Source of the DNA: Sisyra terminalis
Lineage: Eukaryota; Arthropoda; Insecta; Neuroptera; Sisyridae
Reading direction: 5' to 3'
Assembly: GCA_958496175.1 (NCBI GenBank)
Contig: OY292280.1
Coordinates: 20,708,001-20,772,000 of the forward strand
DNA: 64,000 bases
This document shows positions 1 through 9,587 of this stretch, in pieces. Each line of letters begins with the position of its first letter. The stretch's first letter is position 1. The notes beneath the pieces are model-generated. The model searched no databases. It was not told the DNA's origin and saw only the letters and a list, made by a program, of their open reading frames with translations. The position numbers and the translations under genes were made by a program.

Positions 1-3000
1 AATTCGACTGATATTGGGTCATTTAAAGAAGGTGACTTTTCATTATGAGGTCTAGTTTTCTCAACGGATTCTGAATTAAGGCAATCAAGTGAAATATAAT
101 AGGAAAAAAATTTTGTCCTGTGTGCCAAAAGACACCCGCAATAACGTTTCAAACTTTCAAAAAGGACAATTTTCTAATGCATATAAAGGACATAAGGGAT
201 GTTTTCCTTCACTAAATTAAAGTAGAATATTATAAACTAAACCATTCTTAACCACTATGCAAAAAATAAAAAGCATTTGTTACGTATATCTTTCGAAAAT
301 TGAAACTGGAAATTAAATTGATGAAAGTCTATGCGAAAAAATTCGACTGATATTGGGTCATTAAAAGAAGGTGACTGTTCATTATGAGGTCTAGTTTTCT
401 CAACGGATTCTGAATTAAGGCAATCAAGTGAAATATAATAGGAAAAAAATTTTGTCCTGTGTGCCAAAAGACACCCGCAATAACGTTTCAAACTTTCTAA
501 AAGGACAATTTTCTAATGCATATAAAGGACATAAGGGATGTTTTCCTTCACTAAATTAAAGTAGAATATTATAAACTAAACCATTCTTAACCACTATGCA
601 AAAAATAAAAAGCATTTGTTACGTATATCTTTGGAAAATTGAAACTGGAAATTAAATTGTTGAAAGTCTAAGCGAAAAAATTCGACTGATATTGGGTTAC
701 TTAAAGAAGGTGACTTTTCATTATAAGTTCTAGTTTTCTCAACGGATTTTGAATTAAGGCTATCAAGTGAAATATAATAGAAAAAAAATTTTGTCCTGGG
801 TGCCAAAAGACACCCGCAATTTCGTTTTAAACTTTCAAAAAGACAATTTTCTAATGCATATAAAGGACATAAGGGATGTTTTCCTTCACTAAATTAAAGT
901 AGAATATTATAAACTAAACCATTCTTAACCACTATGCAAAAAATAAAAAGCATTTGTTACGTATATCTTTGGAAAATTGAAACTGGAAATTAAATTGTTG
1001 AAAGTCTAAGCGAAAAAATTCGACTGATATTGGGTCACTTAAAGAAGGTGACTTTTCATTATGAGGTCTAGTTTTCTCAACGGATTTTGAATTAAGGCTA
1101 TCAAGTGAAATATAATAGGAAAAAAATTTTGTCCTGTGTGCCAAAAGACACCCGCAATATCGTTTCAAACTTTCAAAAAGGACAATTTTCTAATGCATAA
1201 AAAGGACATAATTCTTAACCACTATGCAAAAAATAAAAAGCATTTGTTACGTATATCTTTGGAAAATTGAAACTGGAAATTAAATTGATGAAAGTCTATG
1301 CGAAAAAATTCGACTGATATTGGGTCATTTAAAGAAGGTGACATTTCATTATGAGGTCTAGTTTTCTCAACGGATTCTGAATTAAGGCAATCAAGTGAAA
1401 TATAATAGGAAAACAATTTTGTCCTGTGTGCCAAAAGACACCCGCAATAACGCTTCAAACTTTCAATAAGGACAATTTTCTAATGCATATAAAGGACATA
1501 AGGGATGTTTTCCTTCACTAAATTAAAGTAGAATATTATAAACTAAACCATTCTTATCCACTATGCAAAAAATAAAAAGCATTTGTTACGTATATCTTTG
1601 GAAAATTGAAACTGGAAATTAAATTGATGAAAGTCTATGCGAAAAAATTCGACTGATATTGGGTCATTTAAAGAAGGTGACTTTTCATTATGAGGTCTAG
1701 TTTTCTCAACGGATTCTGAATTAAGGCAATCAAGTGAAATATAATAGGAAAAAAATTTTGTCCTGTGATCCAAAAGACACCCGCAATAACGTTTCAAACT
1801 TTCAAAAAGGACAATTTTCTAATGCATATAAAGGACATAAGGGATGTTTTCCTTCACTAAATTAAAGTAGAATATTATAAACTAAACCATTCTTAACCAC
1901 TATGCAAAAAATAAAAAGCATTTGTTACGTATATCTTTGGAAAATTGAAACTGGAAATTAAATTGATGAAAGTCTATGCGAAAAAATTCGACTGATATTG
2001 GGTCATTTAAAGAAGGTGACTTTTCATTATGAGGTCTAGTTTTCTCAACGGATTCTGAATTAAGGCAATCAAGTGAAAAATAATAGGAAAACAATTTTGT
2101 CCTGTGTGCCAAAAGACACCCGCAATAACGTTTCAAACTTTCAAAAAGGACAATTTTCTAATGCATATAAAGGACATAAGGGATGATTTCCTTCACTAAA
2201 TTAAAGTAGAATATTATAAACTAAACCATTCTTAACCACTATGCAAAAAATAAAAAGCATTTGTTACGTATATCTTTGGAAAATTGAAACTGGAAATTAA
2301 ATTGATGAAAGTCTATGCGGAAAAATTCGACTGATATAGGGTCATTTGAAGAAGGTGACTTTTCATTATGAGGTCTAGTTTTCTCAACGGATTCTGAATT
2401 AAGGCTATCAAGTGAAATATAATAGGAAATCAATTTTGTCCTGTGTTCCAAAAGACACCCGCAATATCGTTTCAAACTTTCAATAAGGACAATATTCTAA
2501 TGCATAATAAGGACATATGGGATGTTTTCCTTCACTAAATTAAAGTTGAATATTATAAACTAAACCATTCTTAACCACTATGCAAAAAATAAAAAGCATT
2601 TGTTACGTATATCTTTGGAAAATTGAAACTGGAAATTAAATTGATGAAAGTCTATGCGAAAAAATTCGACTGATATTGGGTCATTTAAAGAAGGTGACTT
2701 TTCATTATGAGGTCTAGTTTTCTCAACGGATTCAGAATTAAGGCTATCAAGTGAAATATAATAGGAAAACAATTTTGTCCTGTGTGCCAAAAGACACCCG
2801 CAATATCGTTTCAAACTTTCAAAAAGGACAATTTTCTAATGCATATAATGGACATAAGGGATGTTTTCCTTCACTAAATTAAAGTTGAATATTATAAACT
2901 AAACCATTCTTAACCACTATGCAAAAAATAAAAAGCATTTGTTACGTATATCTTTGGAAAATTGAAACTGGAAATTAAATTGTTGAAAGTCTATGCGAAA

Positions 3001-3620
3001 AAATTCGACTGATATTGGGTCATTTAAAGAAGGTGACTTTTCATTATGAGGTCTAGTTTTCTCAACGGATTTTGAATTAAGGCTATCAAGTGAAATATAA
3101 TAGAAAATCAATTTTGTCCTGTGTTCCAAAAGACACCCGCAATATCGTTTCAAACTTTCAATAAGGACAATATTCTAATGCATAATAAGGACATATGGGA
3201 TGTTTTCCTTCACTAAATTAAAGTTGAATATTATAAACTAAACCATTCTTAACCACTATGCAAAAAATAAAAAGCATTTGTTACGTATATCTTTGGAAAA
3301 TTGAAACTGGAAATTAAATTGATGAAAGTCTATGCGAAAAAATTCGACTGATATTGGGTCATTTAAAGAAGGTGACTTTTCATTATGAGGTCTAGTTTTC
3401 TCAACGGATTCAGAATTAAGGCTATCAAGTGAAATATAATAGGAAAACAATTTTGTCCTGTGTGCCAAAAGACACCCGCAATATCGTTTCAAACTTTCAA
3501 AAAGGACAATTTTCTAATGCATAAAAAGGACATAAGGGATGTTTTCCTTCACTAAATTAAAGTAGAATATTATAAACTAAACCATTCTTAACCACTTTGC
3601 AAAAAATAAAAAGCATTTGT
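1..3620 (-). repeat. Satellite array 1, 338/339-bp monomer (left end outside window)
   Basis: About 10.7 head-to-tail monomers of a 338/339-bp AT-rich satellite, all in one orientation. Recurrent landmarks are the blocks ATGCAAAAAATAAAAAGC, GGTCTAGTTTTCTCAACGGA and GACACCCGCAATA. This array mostly carries the form GCATATAAAGGACATA and the 339-bp variant with TTTTCCTTCAC. One monomer (932-1221 interval) is only 290 bp because 49 bp are missing near 1210. The last monomer is cut after AAGCATTTGTT and joins spacer 1 at 3621. Strand is assigned by the longest open frame of the monomer, which is on the minus strand and which I do not believe is a gene. The function of the array is unknown; structural heterochromatin is the default reading. 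Confidence 0.97.
1160..1222. other. Monomer with 49-bp internal deletion
   Basis: Between 932 and 1222 the repeat period drops from 338/339 to 290 bp. The block that normally runs from AGGGATGTTTTCC to TATAAACTAAACC is absent, so GGACATA joins ATTCTTAACC directly at about 1210. No other monomer in the window shows this exact loss, so it is a private event in array 1. Confidence 0.9.
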
Positions 3621-4114
3621 TGGAAAACTTTTAGGTCCTTGATCCTTTTTTTCAAGAAAACAAATTTGTATTTAAATAGCATTAGCTAGCACAATAGGTG
3701 AATTTTAAATATCGAAAAATCCATTAACGATATCGAAAACTTTAGGTTTTATTGGATTTTTGTTTCGATCGTAACGTAATATAGCTATGGTGAGAAATTC
3801 ATCGAGAAATTCGACAAACATTTTTTTGAAAAAAGTCGACGTACATTTGGTAGACGAAATAAAATTTCTCTGAAGTGAAAAAAAAAAGTTTTTCCCCTTA
3901 AGCTTTTCCGGGACCAAATTTATACCATCGATTGAGTAATTCAAGCGCTATCGAATGAGCCTACTATCGTTAACCTACGATCGATAGTTATCGCTACAAA
4001 TGGCTTTGAATTTGGAAAAAGTGAAAAAAATCGCCAATTTAGGCCTATTTTTGGGATTCTTCAGAATTTCTGCCGGAAAATTTTCGCCAAAAAAATGAAA
4101 TATTGTATAATTAA

Positions 4115-4290
4115 AAATGATATTTAGGCTTCTCGGAGCGTAACTAAGCCATTCCCGAAATCCCACTTCACTAAATTCGAAAATTCGAGGTCCCCCCCCC
4201 CAAAAAAAAAAACCGAAAAAATTGACTTCAGGATATGTTTTTTAGGCCTCCCGTGACGTAACTAAGCCATTCCCAGAGTCCTACTTCCCG
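4115..4290. repeat. Two short direct copies of a GGAATGGCTTAGTTACG block
   Basis: Read on the minus strand, a block of about 40 bp starting GGGAATGGCTTAGTTACG and ending GCCTAAAAA occurs twice about 120 bp apart. One copy continues with CTCCGAGAA, the other with TCACGGGAG. The pair recurs in every arm (9950-10115, 11290-11440, 30790-30940, 32120-32280). It explains why short open frames in these arms look alike (peptide core EWLSY), which is not evidence for protein coding. Confidence 0.8.
4192..4212. repeat. C10-A11 homopolymer junction
   Basis: Ten C followed by eleven A. The same junction occurs in each arm with small length changes: G9 next to T13 near 10022-10036, C9-A12 near 11357-11377, T10-G9 near 30853-30871 and C9-A12 near 32193-32213. 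The length differences fit replication slippage. Confidence 0.9.
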
Positions 4291-4320
4291 AAAATCGAAA
4301 ATTCGGTAAATTTTCGGGAA

Positions 4321-4378
4321 TGACGTCATTGGGTGGCGACGTATGTGTGACGTCATATATATGAAAAGAGTGACGTCA
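4321..4378. promoter_or_regulatory. Cluster of three perfect CRE octamers
   Basis: The palindrome TGACGTCA occurs at 4321-4328, 4348-4355 and 4371-4378, and a related TGACGTAA lies nearby at about 4255. TGACGTCA is the canonical binding site of CREB/ATF bZIP factors. Three perfect octamers within 58 bp of AT-rich DNA are unlikely by chance. The cluster is kept in the other arms (9850-9907, 11488-11547, 30687-30744, 32322-32379). That it drives transcription of the element is inference. Confidence 0.55.
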
Positions 4379-4567
4379 CAAAACCATTGAGCAAAAATAA
4401 AATGAAAAATATATAGCATCATCGATCGATCATTTCGAACCCCGAAAGGTTGGAACTGTTCGATCGAATATTTCGATGATACAATGTCTGGAATGAGGAA
4501 TTAATGTTAATTAGATATTTTATAAGCTGTAAGGAATAGAAATCAATTATTAGAAATTATAAAAATC

Positions 4568-4645
4568 CGGGACCAATCGGGATGCGAACCAGGGACCTCG
4601 ACTCCGAACAACAGCAACGGCGACCAAGACGACTCGGCAATCAGA
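4568..4645 (-). ncRNA. tRNA-like head, family 1 (Pol III box pair), degenerate
   Basis: On the minus strand a B box GGTTCGCATCC (4580-4590) lies downstream of an A-box-like TTGCCGAGTCGTC (4628-4640), with about 50 bp between box starts as in tRNA genes with a long variable region. Compared with its relatives the A box has lost the TAGCC start (TTGCC here). The T stem pairs only partly and no full cloverleaf forms, so this is not a working tRNA. It is best read as the head of a tRNA-derived SINE or a tRNA relic captured in the arm. Confidence 0.45.
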
Positions 4646-4732
4646 TGATATATGTAAATGATCTTAAAACTCATACATAAACAATTCTTATGAGATTTTT
4701 GGAAAATTGAAAAAAAAATTCGATCGATGGAG

Positions 4733-4835
4733 TTGGAATTTTCCAAAAATATTTTAACCATAGCTGCTCCATGTTAAAGTTGGAAAATTTTACTAAAAAC
4801 ATTGCAACATTTTAAGGTCCTTGATCCTTTTTTTC
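4733..4835. repeat. Half-palindrome module with GGTCCTTGATCC tail
   Basis: Contains GGAATTTTCC, AACCATAGCTGCTCCATG and, 25-30 bp on, AAGGTCCTTGATCC. The same order of motifs makes up one half of the central palindrome (about 10700-10815) and recurs, diverged, at about 9410-9480, 11911-12000 and 14262-14345. The modules look like repeated subterminal parts of an element. Confidence 0.6.
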
Positions 4836-5449
4836 GAAAAAAACAACATTTGTATTTCAAAAGAAGTTCTTCAGAAAATTAAAATGTATATATAAAAAAA
4901 ATCGATAAGGAAATCAAAAAGTTAAGATATTTTTCGATATTGTCTTTATCGTATTATTCGATAATCTATCGAAAAATATTGAACTTACCTTACTTACCTA
5001 ATCGTTGCATTATCTTAACTTTTCTTTGTATCTTAACTCTGAAATATAAAATTCAGGAGGATGGGTGCGGAAAATCAAATTGAAACAATATGTTCAATTA
5101 ACATAAATTTATTAATGTTAAATATCAATACAGTTTATAATAAATTACAATATTAGTTTTTCCATTATTACAATAGTTTATATAATTTATGTAAAAGTAT
5201 CAATTATTATAATCATATAGAAATATTAAGTTAATTTAATTTTCTTGATTAACAGATATTTTCACTATTTATCACTTAAACCACTTTATCACTTAAACCA
5301 CTTTATCACTTCACATTCACTGAATTATTAAAACACAATTTACAGCTCTGATTGTTGTAGTAAATCCATTAGTGATTTTCTCGGTAGATATCAATTGTGG
5401 AAATGATACCCTTTATGAATTTGATGGATGATCCTCCAAAGATCCGCAT

Positions 5450-5680
5450 TTATTCCTCAAACGTCCATTCGGAAATGATGAACATCTCAACTCCAATGAA
5501 TAATTCTCCGTTGTCATCGGTCAGCTTCTTCTGGAACGAAAAAATCAATAAATAATCAAAAATCAATATTTGGAAGTCTCAAAAGTACAGCGACTTACCA
5601 ATTATTTATCTCCCAACAAGATGATACATTCTTTACCGCAAAAACAATGTCCTTGTCCTTAGTTTCTTGGTAATTTGGAT
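5450..5680 (-). pseudogene. Exon-like blocks B and C of an unknown spliced gene (copy in truncated arm)
   Basis: Minus strand. Block B (5680 to 5599, 82 bp) is bounded by TTTTTACAG and GTAAGTCGC and reads PNYQETKDKDIVFAVKNV, then SSCWEINNW. Block C (5530 to 5450, 81 bp) follows TTCGTTCCAG and reads KKLTDDNGELFIGVEMFI, then ISEWTFEE and TAA. Both blocks keep their length and frame in the right-arm copy (12607-12845). Joined at the evident splice sites, the split codon becomes TG|A, a stop, so the pair does not give one continuous protein as drawn. Block A is missing here. I do not recognise the family. The beta-rich pattern could suit an OB-like fold, but that is a guess. Confidence 0.45.
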
Positions 5681-5892
5681 CTGTAAAAATATATTTTATA
5701 ATTATTTAAACAAATTATACTTTCTAGCTACATTAACATGTATAGGTACTGGGGAACATATAATTTACATAATGAAAACATTGGTTGCTTCTGCATTTAT
5801 TAACACAAAAGTCACTTCCAATTCTTTTTCATTTACCTATGTAGCATAGATTTAACACTTGTGGGAACGTCACTGGACTTTTTACATTTCAC

Positions 5893-5960
5893 ATTAAACA
5901 TGCTGTGCAAATTTTTCCATATACAAAGCCCATTGAAGGTATGAAATTGTGCATCAATTT
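5893..5960 (+). repeat. Arm-end motif, copy 1
   Basis: A block of about 65 bp with the order CATGCTGTGCAAATTTTTCC, then an AAGC/ACC-rich stretch, then AAGGGATGAAAT-like sequence. Other copies in spacer 1 are at 7325-7385 (inverted), 13966-14028 and 14748-14812. Their places at arm ends and beside the inserted block suggest a terminal or recombination-prone motif of the element. Confidence 0.65.
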
Positions 5961-6036
5961 GGAGGCAGATGAAATCATCAAACCCTTCAATATTCAAGTG
6001 CTTCTAACTTCGTCAAATAGGTAAGGGATGACTTTG

Positions 6037-6084
6037 TAGCCGGGCTGATAAGTATGTTGAGGGAACAATCTCCGGGTTCGAACC
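6037..6084 (+). ncRNA. tRNA-like head, family 2 (Pol III box pair)
   Basis: A-box-like TAGCCGGGCTGAT (6037-6049) and a perfect B box GGGTTCGAACC (6074-6084). Between them TGTT and AACA can pair around a short loop, as in an anticodon arm, but the box spacing is short. A second member lies on the minus strand at 14110-14163. It is a tRNA relic or SINE head rather than a functional tRNA, since no clean acceptor stem is seen. Confidence 0.45.
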
Positions 6085-6237
6085 TTGAAATTGCCATATG
6101 AAGGATATCCGTAGATGGTGTCCGGTCGCTGCTTATTGCTTAAATACATTTCTTACAGTTGTATCTAGCTACTCGAGGACCAATCTTTAAATGGAGTCAT
6201 CAAAAAATGAACAAGACCTAACATTTAATTATTTATG

Positions 6238-6471
6238 TCAATAGGAAATGAGGATTGTTTTCTGATAAATTTGTACAGTACCTGCAGCATTTCTTCGGAC
6301 GTTTTCCAGATGATTTTCTGAAAAATAAACGATGGTATGTGCAAGTGTTTTATTCCTGTAAAAAGTTGTTACTTTCAATTCGAAAAGGTTTGCAACTACC
6401 TTTGGGGCATAGACGGTATAGACCCAAAGAATAATAAGTGTCAATTTCACCAAACAATCGTTCCTATTCAT
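6238..6471 (-). CDS. Possible small secreted protein, 77 codons
   Basis: An ATG-started frame of 77 residues that lies outside the inverted-repeat arms. The start MNRNDCLVKLTLIILWVY has a basic lead and a hydrophobic stretch (residues 8-20), and TVYA followed by PKVV gives a plausible signal-peptidase site. The rest is basic and mixed (LKVTTFYRNK, ENVRRNAAGTVQIY), ending in ISY. The frame is intact in spacer 2 (27075-27308), where one visible change is His to Leu and another is silent. Caution: the interval also holds AG and GT sites (TTTTTCAG, CTGCAGGTACTG) that could split it into exons read in another frame, and no homologue comes to mind. This is the best single-gene candidate in the window, yet weak. 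Confidence 0.3.
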   Translation of the reverse strand: MNRNDCLVKLTLIILWVYTVYAPKVVANLFELKVTTFYRNKTLAHTIVYFSENHLENVRRNAAGTVQIYQKTILISY

Positions 6472-6786
6472 AGTAGGTAAGTTTTATTCCGTTTTCACCG
6501 GAAAATATGCAGATTTCTGCTACTCTCCGGAACGATTTACTGGACGGCTATGCTGGAACCGGAGGTTTCGAATTCGATTGGCGAATGAGCCCAATATGTT
6601 TTGCTACCATAATAATTGGTTTTAATTTCTTTTAACTTACGTTGGCTCACATTATCACTTAATAACATGAACCCTCGTTTCCGAATTTTAGCACCATGTG
6701 TTCAATCGATCAACGATAGCCTTCGACATTTGGAAATGATTGATTGATCGATCGATGATTTACCTATATGTTTTTCCAATTAAATC
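6472..6786. other. Single-copy interval with a GC-richer patch
   Basis: Not part of the arms or the satellite. A patch at about 6530-6600 (CTCCGGAACGATTTACTGGA and following) is visibly richer in G and C than everything around it and could be a fragment of former coding sequence. Short open stretches exist on both strands but none is long. Just downstream is a GATCGATCGATG run near 6748. I see no other feature. Confidence 0.5.
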
Positions 6787-7124
6787 ATGGTTAAGGATGA
6801 TTTAATCTTTAATATTCAACTCAATTTTGGCGAAACAAAACATCCCTTATATCCTTTTTATGCACTCGAAAATTGTCCTTTTTGAAACTTTGAAACGATA
6901 TTGCGGGTGTCCTGTGGCACACAGGATAAACATTTTTTCACTCCACATCTCACGTAAGGACATTGTTTAATAATCCGTTGCGAAAATTAGCTGTTATAAG
7001 GAAAAGTCACCCCTCAAAAATGACCTTTTTTCAAGCCAATTTTTTGCATGGGTTTTCACCTCCTTAATTTCCCAATTTAATTTTCCAAGGATCTAGTGAA
7101 CCAATGCTTATGATTTTTTGCATA
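6787..7124 (+). repeat. Complete relic satellite monomer, inverted relative to the arrays
   Basis: Aligns over its full 338 bp with the reverse complement of the array monomer. In order it shows ATGGTTAAGGATG, AAAACATCCCTTAT, CCTTTTTATGCA, GAAAATTGTCCTTTTTGAAA, CGATATTGCGGGTGTC, GGCACACAGGA, AATCCGTTG, GAAAAGTCACC, CAATTTAATTTTCC and ATTTTTTGCAT. It differs from array monomers at many more sites than they differ from each other. Unlike most array monomers it keeps an ATG at 6869 with TCG where they have TAG, giving a short open frame starting MHSKIVLFETLKRYC. The next monomer begins exactly 338 bp later. Confidence 0.9.
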
Positions 7125-7246
7125 ATGGTTAAGGATGATTTAATCTTTAATATTCAACTCAATTTTGGCGAAACAAAACATCCCTTATATCCTTTTTATG
7201 CACTCGAAAATTGTCCTTTTTGAAAATTTGAATCGATATTGCGATA
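7125..7246 (+). repeat. Second relic satellite monomer, partial
   Basis: Repeats the first third of the preceding relic, from ATGGTTAAGGATGATTTAAT through GAAAATTGTCCTTTTTGAAA to ATCGATATTGCGATA, then homology stops. With the complete relic it forms a short two-unit tandem array with the same 338-bp period as the modern satellite. Confidence 0.85.
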
Positions 7247-8040
7247 TTGGTTCGAAAAAAACCTTTATTTAACGGTGTTACAGGCGATTGAAGATTGGAT
7301 GGTTTTATGATTTTTTCTGCCACATGGATTGTCGATTTCATCCCTTAAACGAGCTTTGTTTTCGAAATAATTAGCACAGCTTGTATGGGAGGACTTAAAC
7401 TTTCTGTTTGGATTTCTCCATTGTATGTTTGTTCAATTTTTACCAGTTTCCATGTAGTCAATTGCATCTCTTATGTGTGAAAAATCAAAAGCAGTAAGTT
7501 CATAATTCAGTTTTTAAATTATTGTTTTTTTTTCTAACAAATCTAATTTGTTGACAATTCGAATTGTTTAGAATTTTAAATTAAGACAACGCCAAAATGC
7601 ATTCGACTTTTGTTGGAAGCTATGAGTACATCCACCTGACTCATAGGTGGCACTAAAAACTTAAGGTGGTTCAATTGACATACATGTCAAAAGTTCACAC
7701 GTTGTAGCATAGATGGAGGTACGATACATGCCAATGTGACAGCTTATTTTTGAAAGTTATTAGTTCTTAATTGACTTTAGTTTATCCAATTAAATTGAAT
7801 ATTTTATGTTATGGTTGTTTGAGCTGATGGCCAATGTTACATTTTAACTTCATAAAATCAGAATCGAATTAAATAAATGTGAAACAGATAATGTTTATTG
7901 TGAAATTGTAGGTATGGACGCAATGTTTATATGAGATTATATGTACTTTCTGTTACTTTGGTAGATATTTTCCAACGTTTAACTAACTAATGAACGACCA
8001 AAATGTATTTTTAAAATATATTTAAAAATAATTCATTCAG

Positions 8041-8778
8041 AGAAGAATCTAATCAAATCATCTGTAAATGTAAGCCACTGGGAGTGCAGCTTAAGTATTG
8101 TGAATATCAGAAGAATATCTCAATCCACGGGATAAACAGGAAGATAATAAAAGATCAGGTTTTGATCACCGAATTAGGCATAATAGCGACTTAAACCATG
8201 GTTGTAATTGAAAGTCCTCCTCATGGAGAGCTGATTTTTGCAATACAGTTAAGAATGATTCAGTTTTAAATGGCTGCAATTTTCTGCGAAAGAAAACCAT
8301 CTCTTATATCCTTTTTATGTACTTGAAAATTGTCCTTTTTGAAACTTTGAAAAAACAGCCCTTATCAGAAAAAGCAATCTTGCAACTTTGTTAATAAATG
8401 CAGAAGTTTAGCAATCATTGTTTCATTATGGAAATTATGTAAATGGGCTGCGCCATATGTTCCCCAGTCTACATGTTAATGTCCCTAAAAAATTACAATT
8501 TGTTTAAATATTAATAAAATATATTTTTACAGATCCATACCAAGACATACTAAGAATCTGAAGCCCAAGACATTGTTTTTGCGCTGAAGAAAGTATCATC
8601 ATTTTGGGAGATAAATGATTGGTAAGTCGCTGTACTTTTGAGACCTCCAAATATTTTATTATTGATTTTTGATTATTTATTGATCTTTTCGTTCCAGAAG
8701 AAGCTGACCGATGACAACGGAGAATTATTCATTGGAGTTGAGATGTTCATCATTTCCGAATGGACGTTTGAGGAATAA
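8041..8778 (+). pseudogene. Exon-like blocks A, B, C, left arm copy (disrupted)
   Basis: Block A (from 8041, after ATTCATTCAG) reads ESNQIICKCKPLGVQLKYCE, then YQKNISIHGINRKIIKDQ, then VLITELGIIAT and stops at 8192-8194. The right arm continues ATLTMVVIESPP at that place, so this is a premature stop. Block B (8533-8621) is 89 bp instead of 82, a frameshift, and also holds an early stop. Block C (8698-8778) is intact and identical in sequence to KKLTDDNGELFIGVEMFI-type copies, ending WTFEE and TAA. Splice-like boundaries are retained (TTTTTACAG, GTAAGTCGC, TTCGTTCCAG). This copy is dead as a gene. The family is unknown. Confidence 0.5.
8234..8352 (+). repeat. Satellite-related fragment inside the left arm
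   Basis: Runs from TTTTTGCAATACAGTTAAGAA through AAAACCATCTCTTATATCC, TTTTTATGTACTTG and AAAATTGTCCTTTTTGAAAC to TTTGAAA. It follows about 120 bp of the monomer in the relic orientation. Its inverted partner is at 13026-13145. In the right arm the fragment overlaps the 3' end of exon-like block A. Confidence 0.8.
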
Positions 8779-9409
8779 ATGCGGATCTTTGGAGGGTCAT
8801 CCATCAAATTCATAAAGGATATCATTTCCACAATTGATATCTACCGAGAAGATCACTAATGGATTTACTACAACAATCTGTGCTGTAAATTGTGTTTTAA
8901 TAATTCAGTGAATGTGAAGTTATAAAGTGGTTTAAGTGATAAAGTGGTTTAAGTGATAAATAGTGAAAATATCTGTAAATCAAGAAAATTTTACTAACTT
9001 TATATTTCTATATGATTTTAATAATTGATACTTTTACATAAATTATATAAACTCTTGTAATAATGGATAAACTAATATTGTAACTTTTTATAAACTGTAT
9101 TGATATTTAACATTAATAAATTTATTTTAATTGAATATATTTTTTCAATTCGATTTTCCGCACCCATCCTCTTGAATTTTATATTTCAGAGTTAAGATAC
9201 AAAGAAAAGTTAAGATAATGCAACGAAGAGGTAAGTAAGGTAAAATCAATGTTTTTCGATAGATTATCGAATAATTCGATTAAGCCAATATCGAAAAATA
9301 TCTTAACTTTTTGATTTCCTAATCGATTTTATTTTATATATAAATTTTAATTTTCTGAAGAAACTCGTTTGAAATACAAATTGGTTTTTGTCGATAAAAA
9401 GGATCAGGG

Positions 9410-9490
9410 ACCTTAAAATGTTGCAATGTTTTTAGTAAAATTTTCCAACTTTAACATGGAGCAGCTATGGTTAAAAGGTTTTTGGAAAAT
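9410..9490. repeat. Half-palindrome module, left arm
   Basis: Inverted counterpart of the module at 4733-4835, with GGATCAGGGACCTTAAAATG followed by CATGGAGCAGCTATGGTTAA and GGAAAATTCC. Confidence 0.6.
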
Positions 9491-9587
9491 TCCAACTCCT
9501 TCGATCGAAATTTTTTTTCAATTTTCCACAAATCTCATAAGAATTGTTTATGTATGAGTTTTAAGGTCATTTACATATATCATCTGA

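Larger units (their letters stand above)
3621..5960 (-). repeat. Truncated third copy of the inverted-repeat arm
   Basis: Directly repeats the right arm: 3621-5815 matches about 10786-12990 in the same orientation and is the reverse complement of about 8440-10600. Exon-like blocks B and C, a tRNA-like head, three CRE octamers and the C/A tract are all retained. Homology fades near 5815, before exon block A, and a copy of the roughly 65-bp end motif follows at 5893-5960. So this is an arm with its outer middle part deleted. It begins exactly at the edge of satellite array 1, at the point where the intact arms run into the central palindrome. That suggests the array replaced or invaded the other half of an older inverted repeat. 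Confidence 0.85.

Noticed and set aside
3705..3944. 79-codon frames in the arms (core NYSIDGINLVPEKLKGKN) and the 111-codon frames opposite them
   Set aside because: The first type starts at TTG. Both strands are open in overlapping regions, the sequence is rich in simple A/T runs, and their presence in every arm follows from the inverted repeat.
4543..4761. 72-codon frame ending SHPDWSRIFIISNN and its copies
   Set aside because: It runs straight through the tRNA-like head with its A and B boxes, so the apparent peptide is a translation of RNA-gene-derived sequence.
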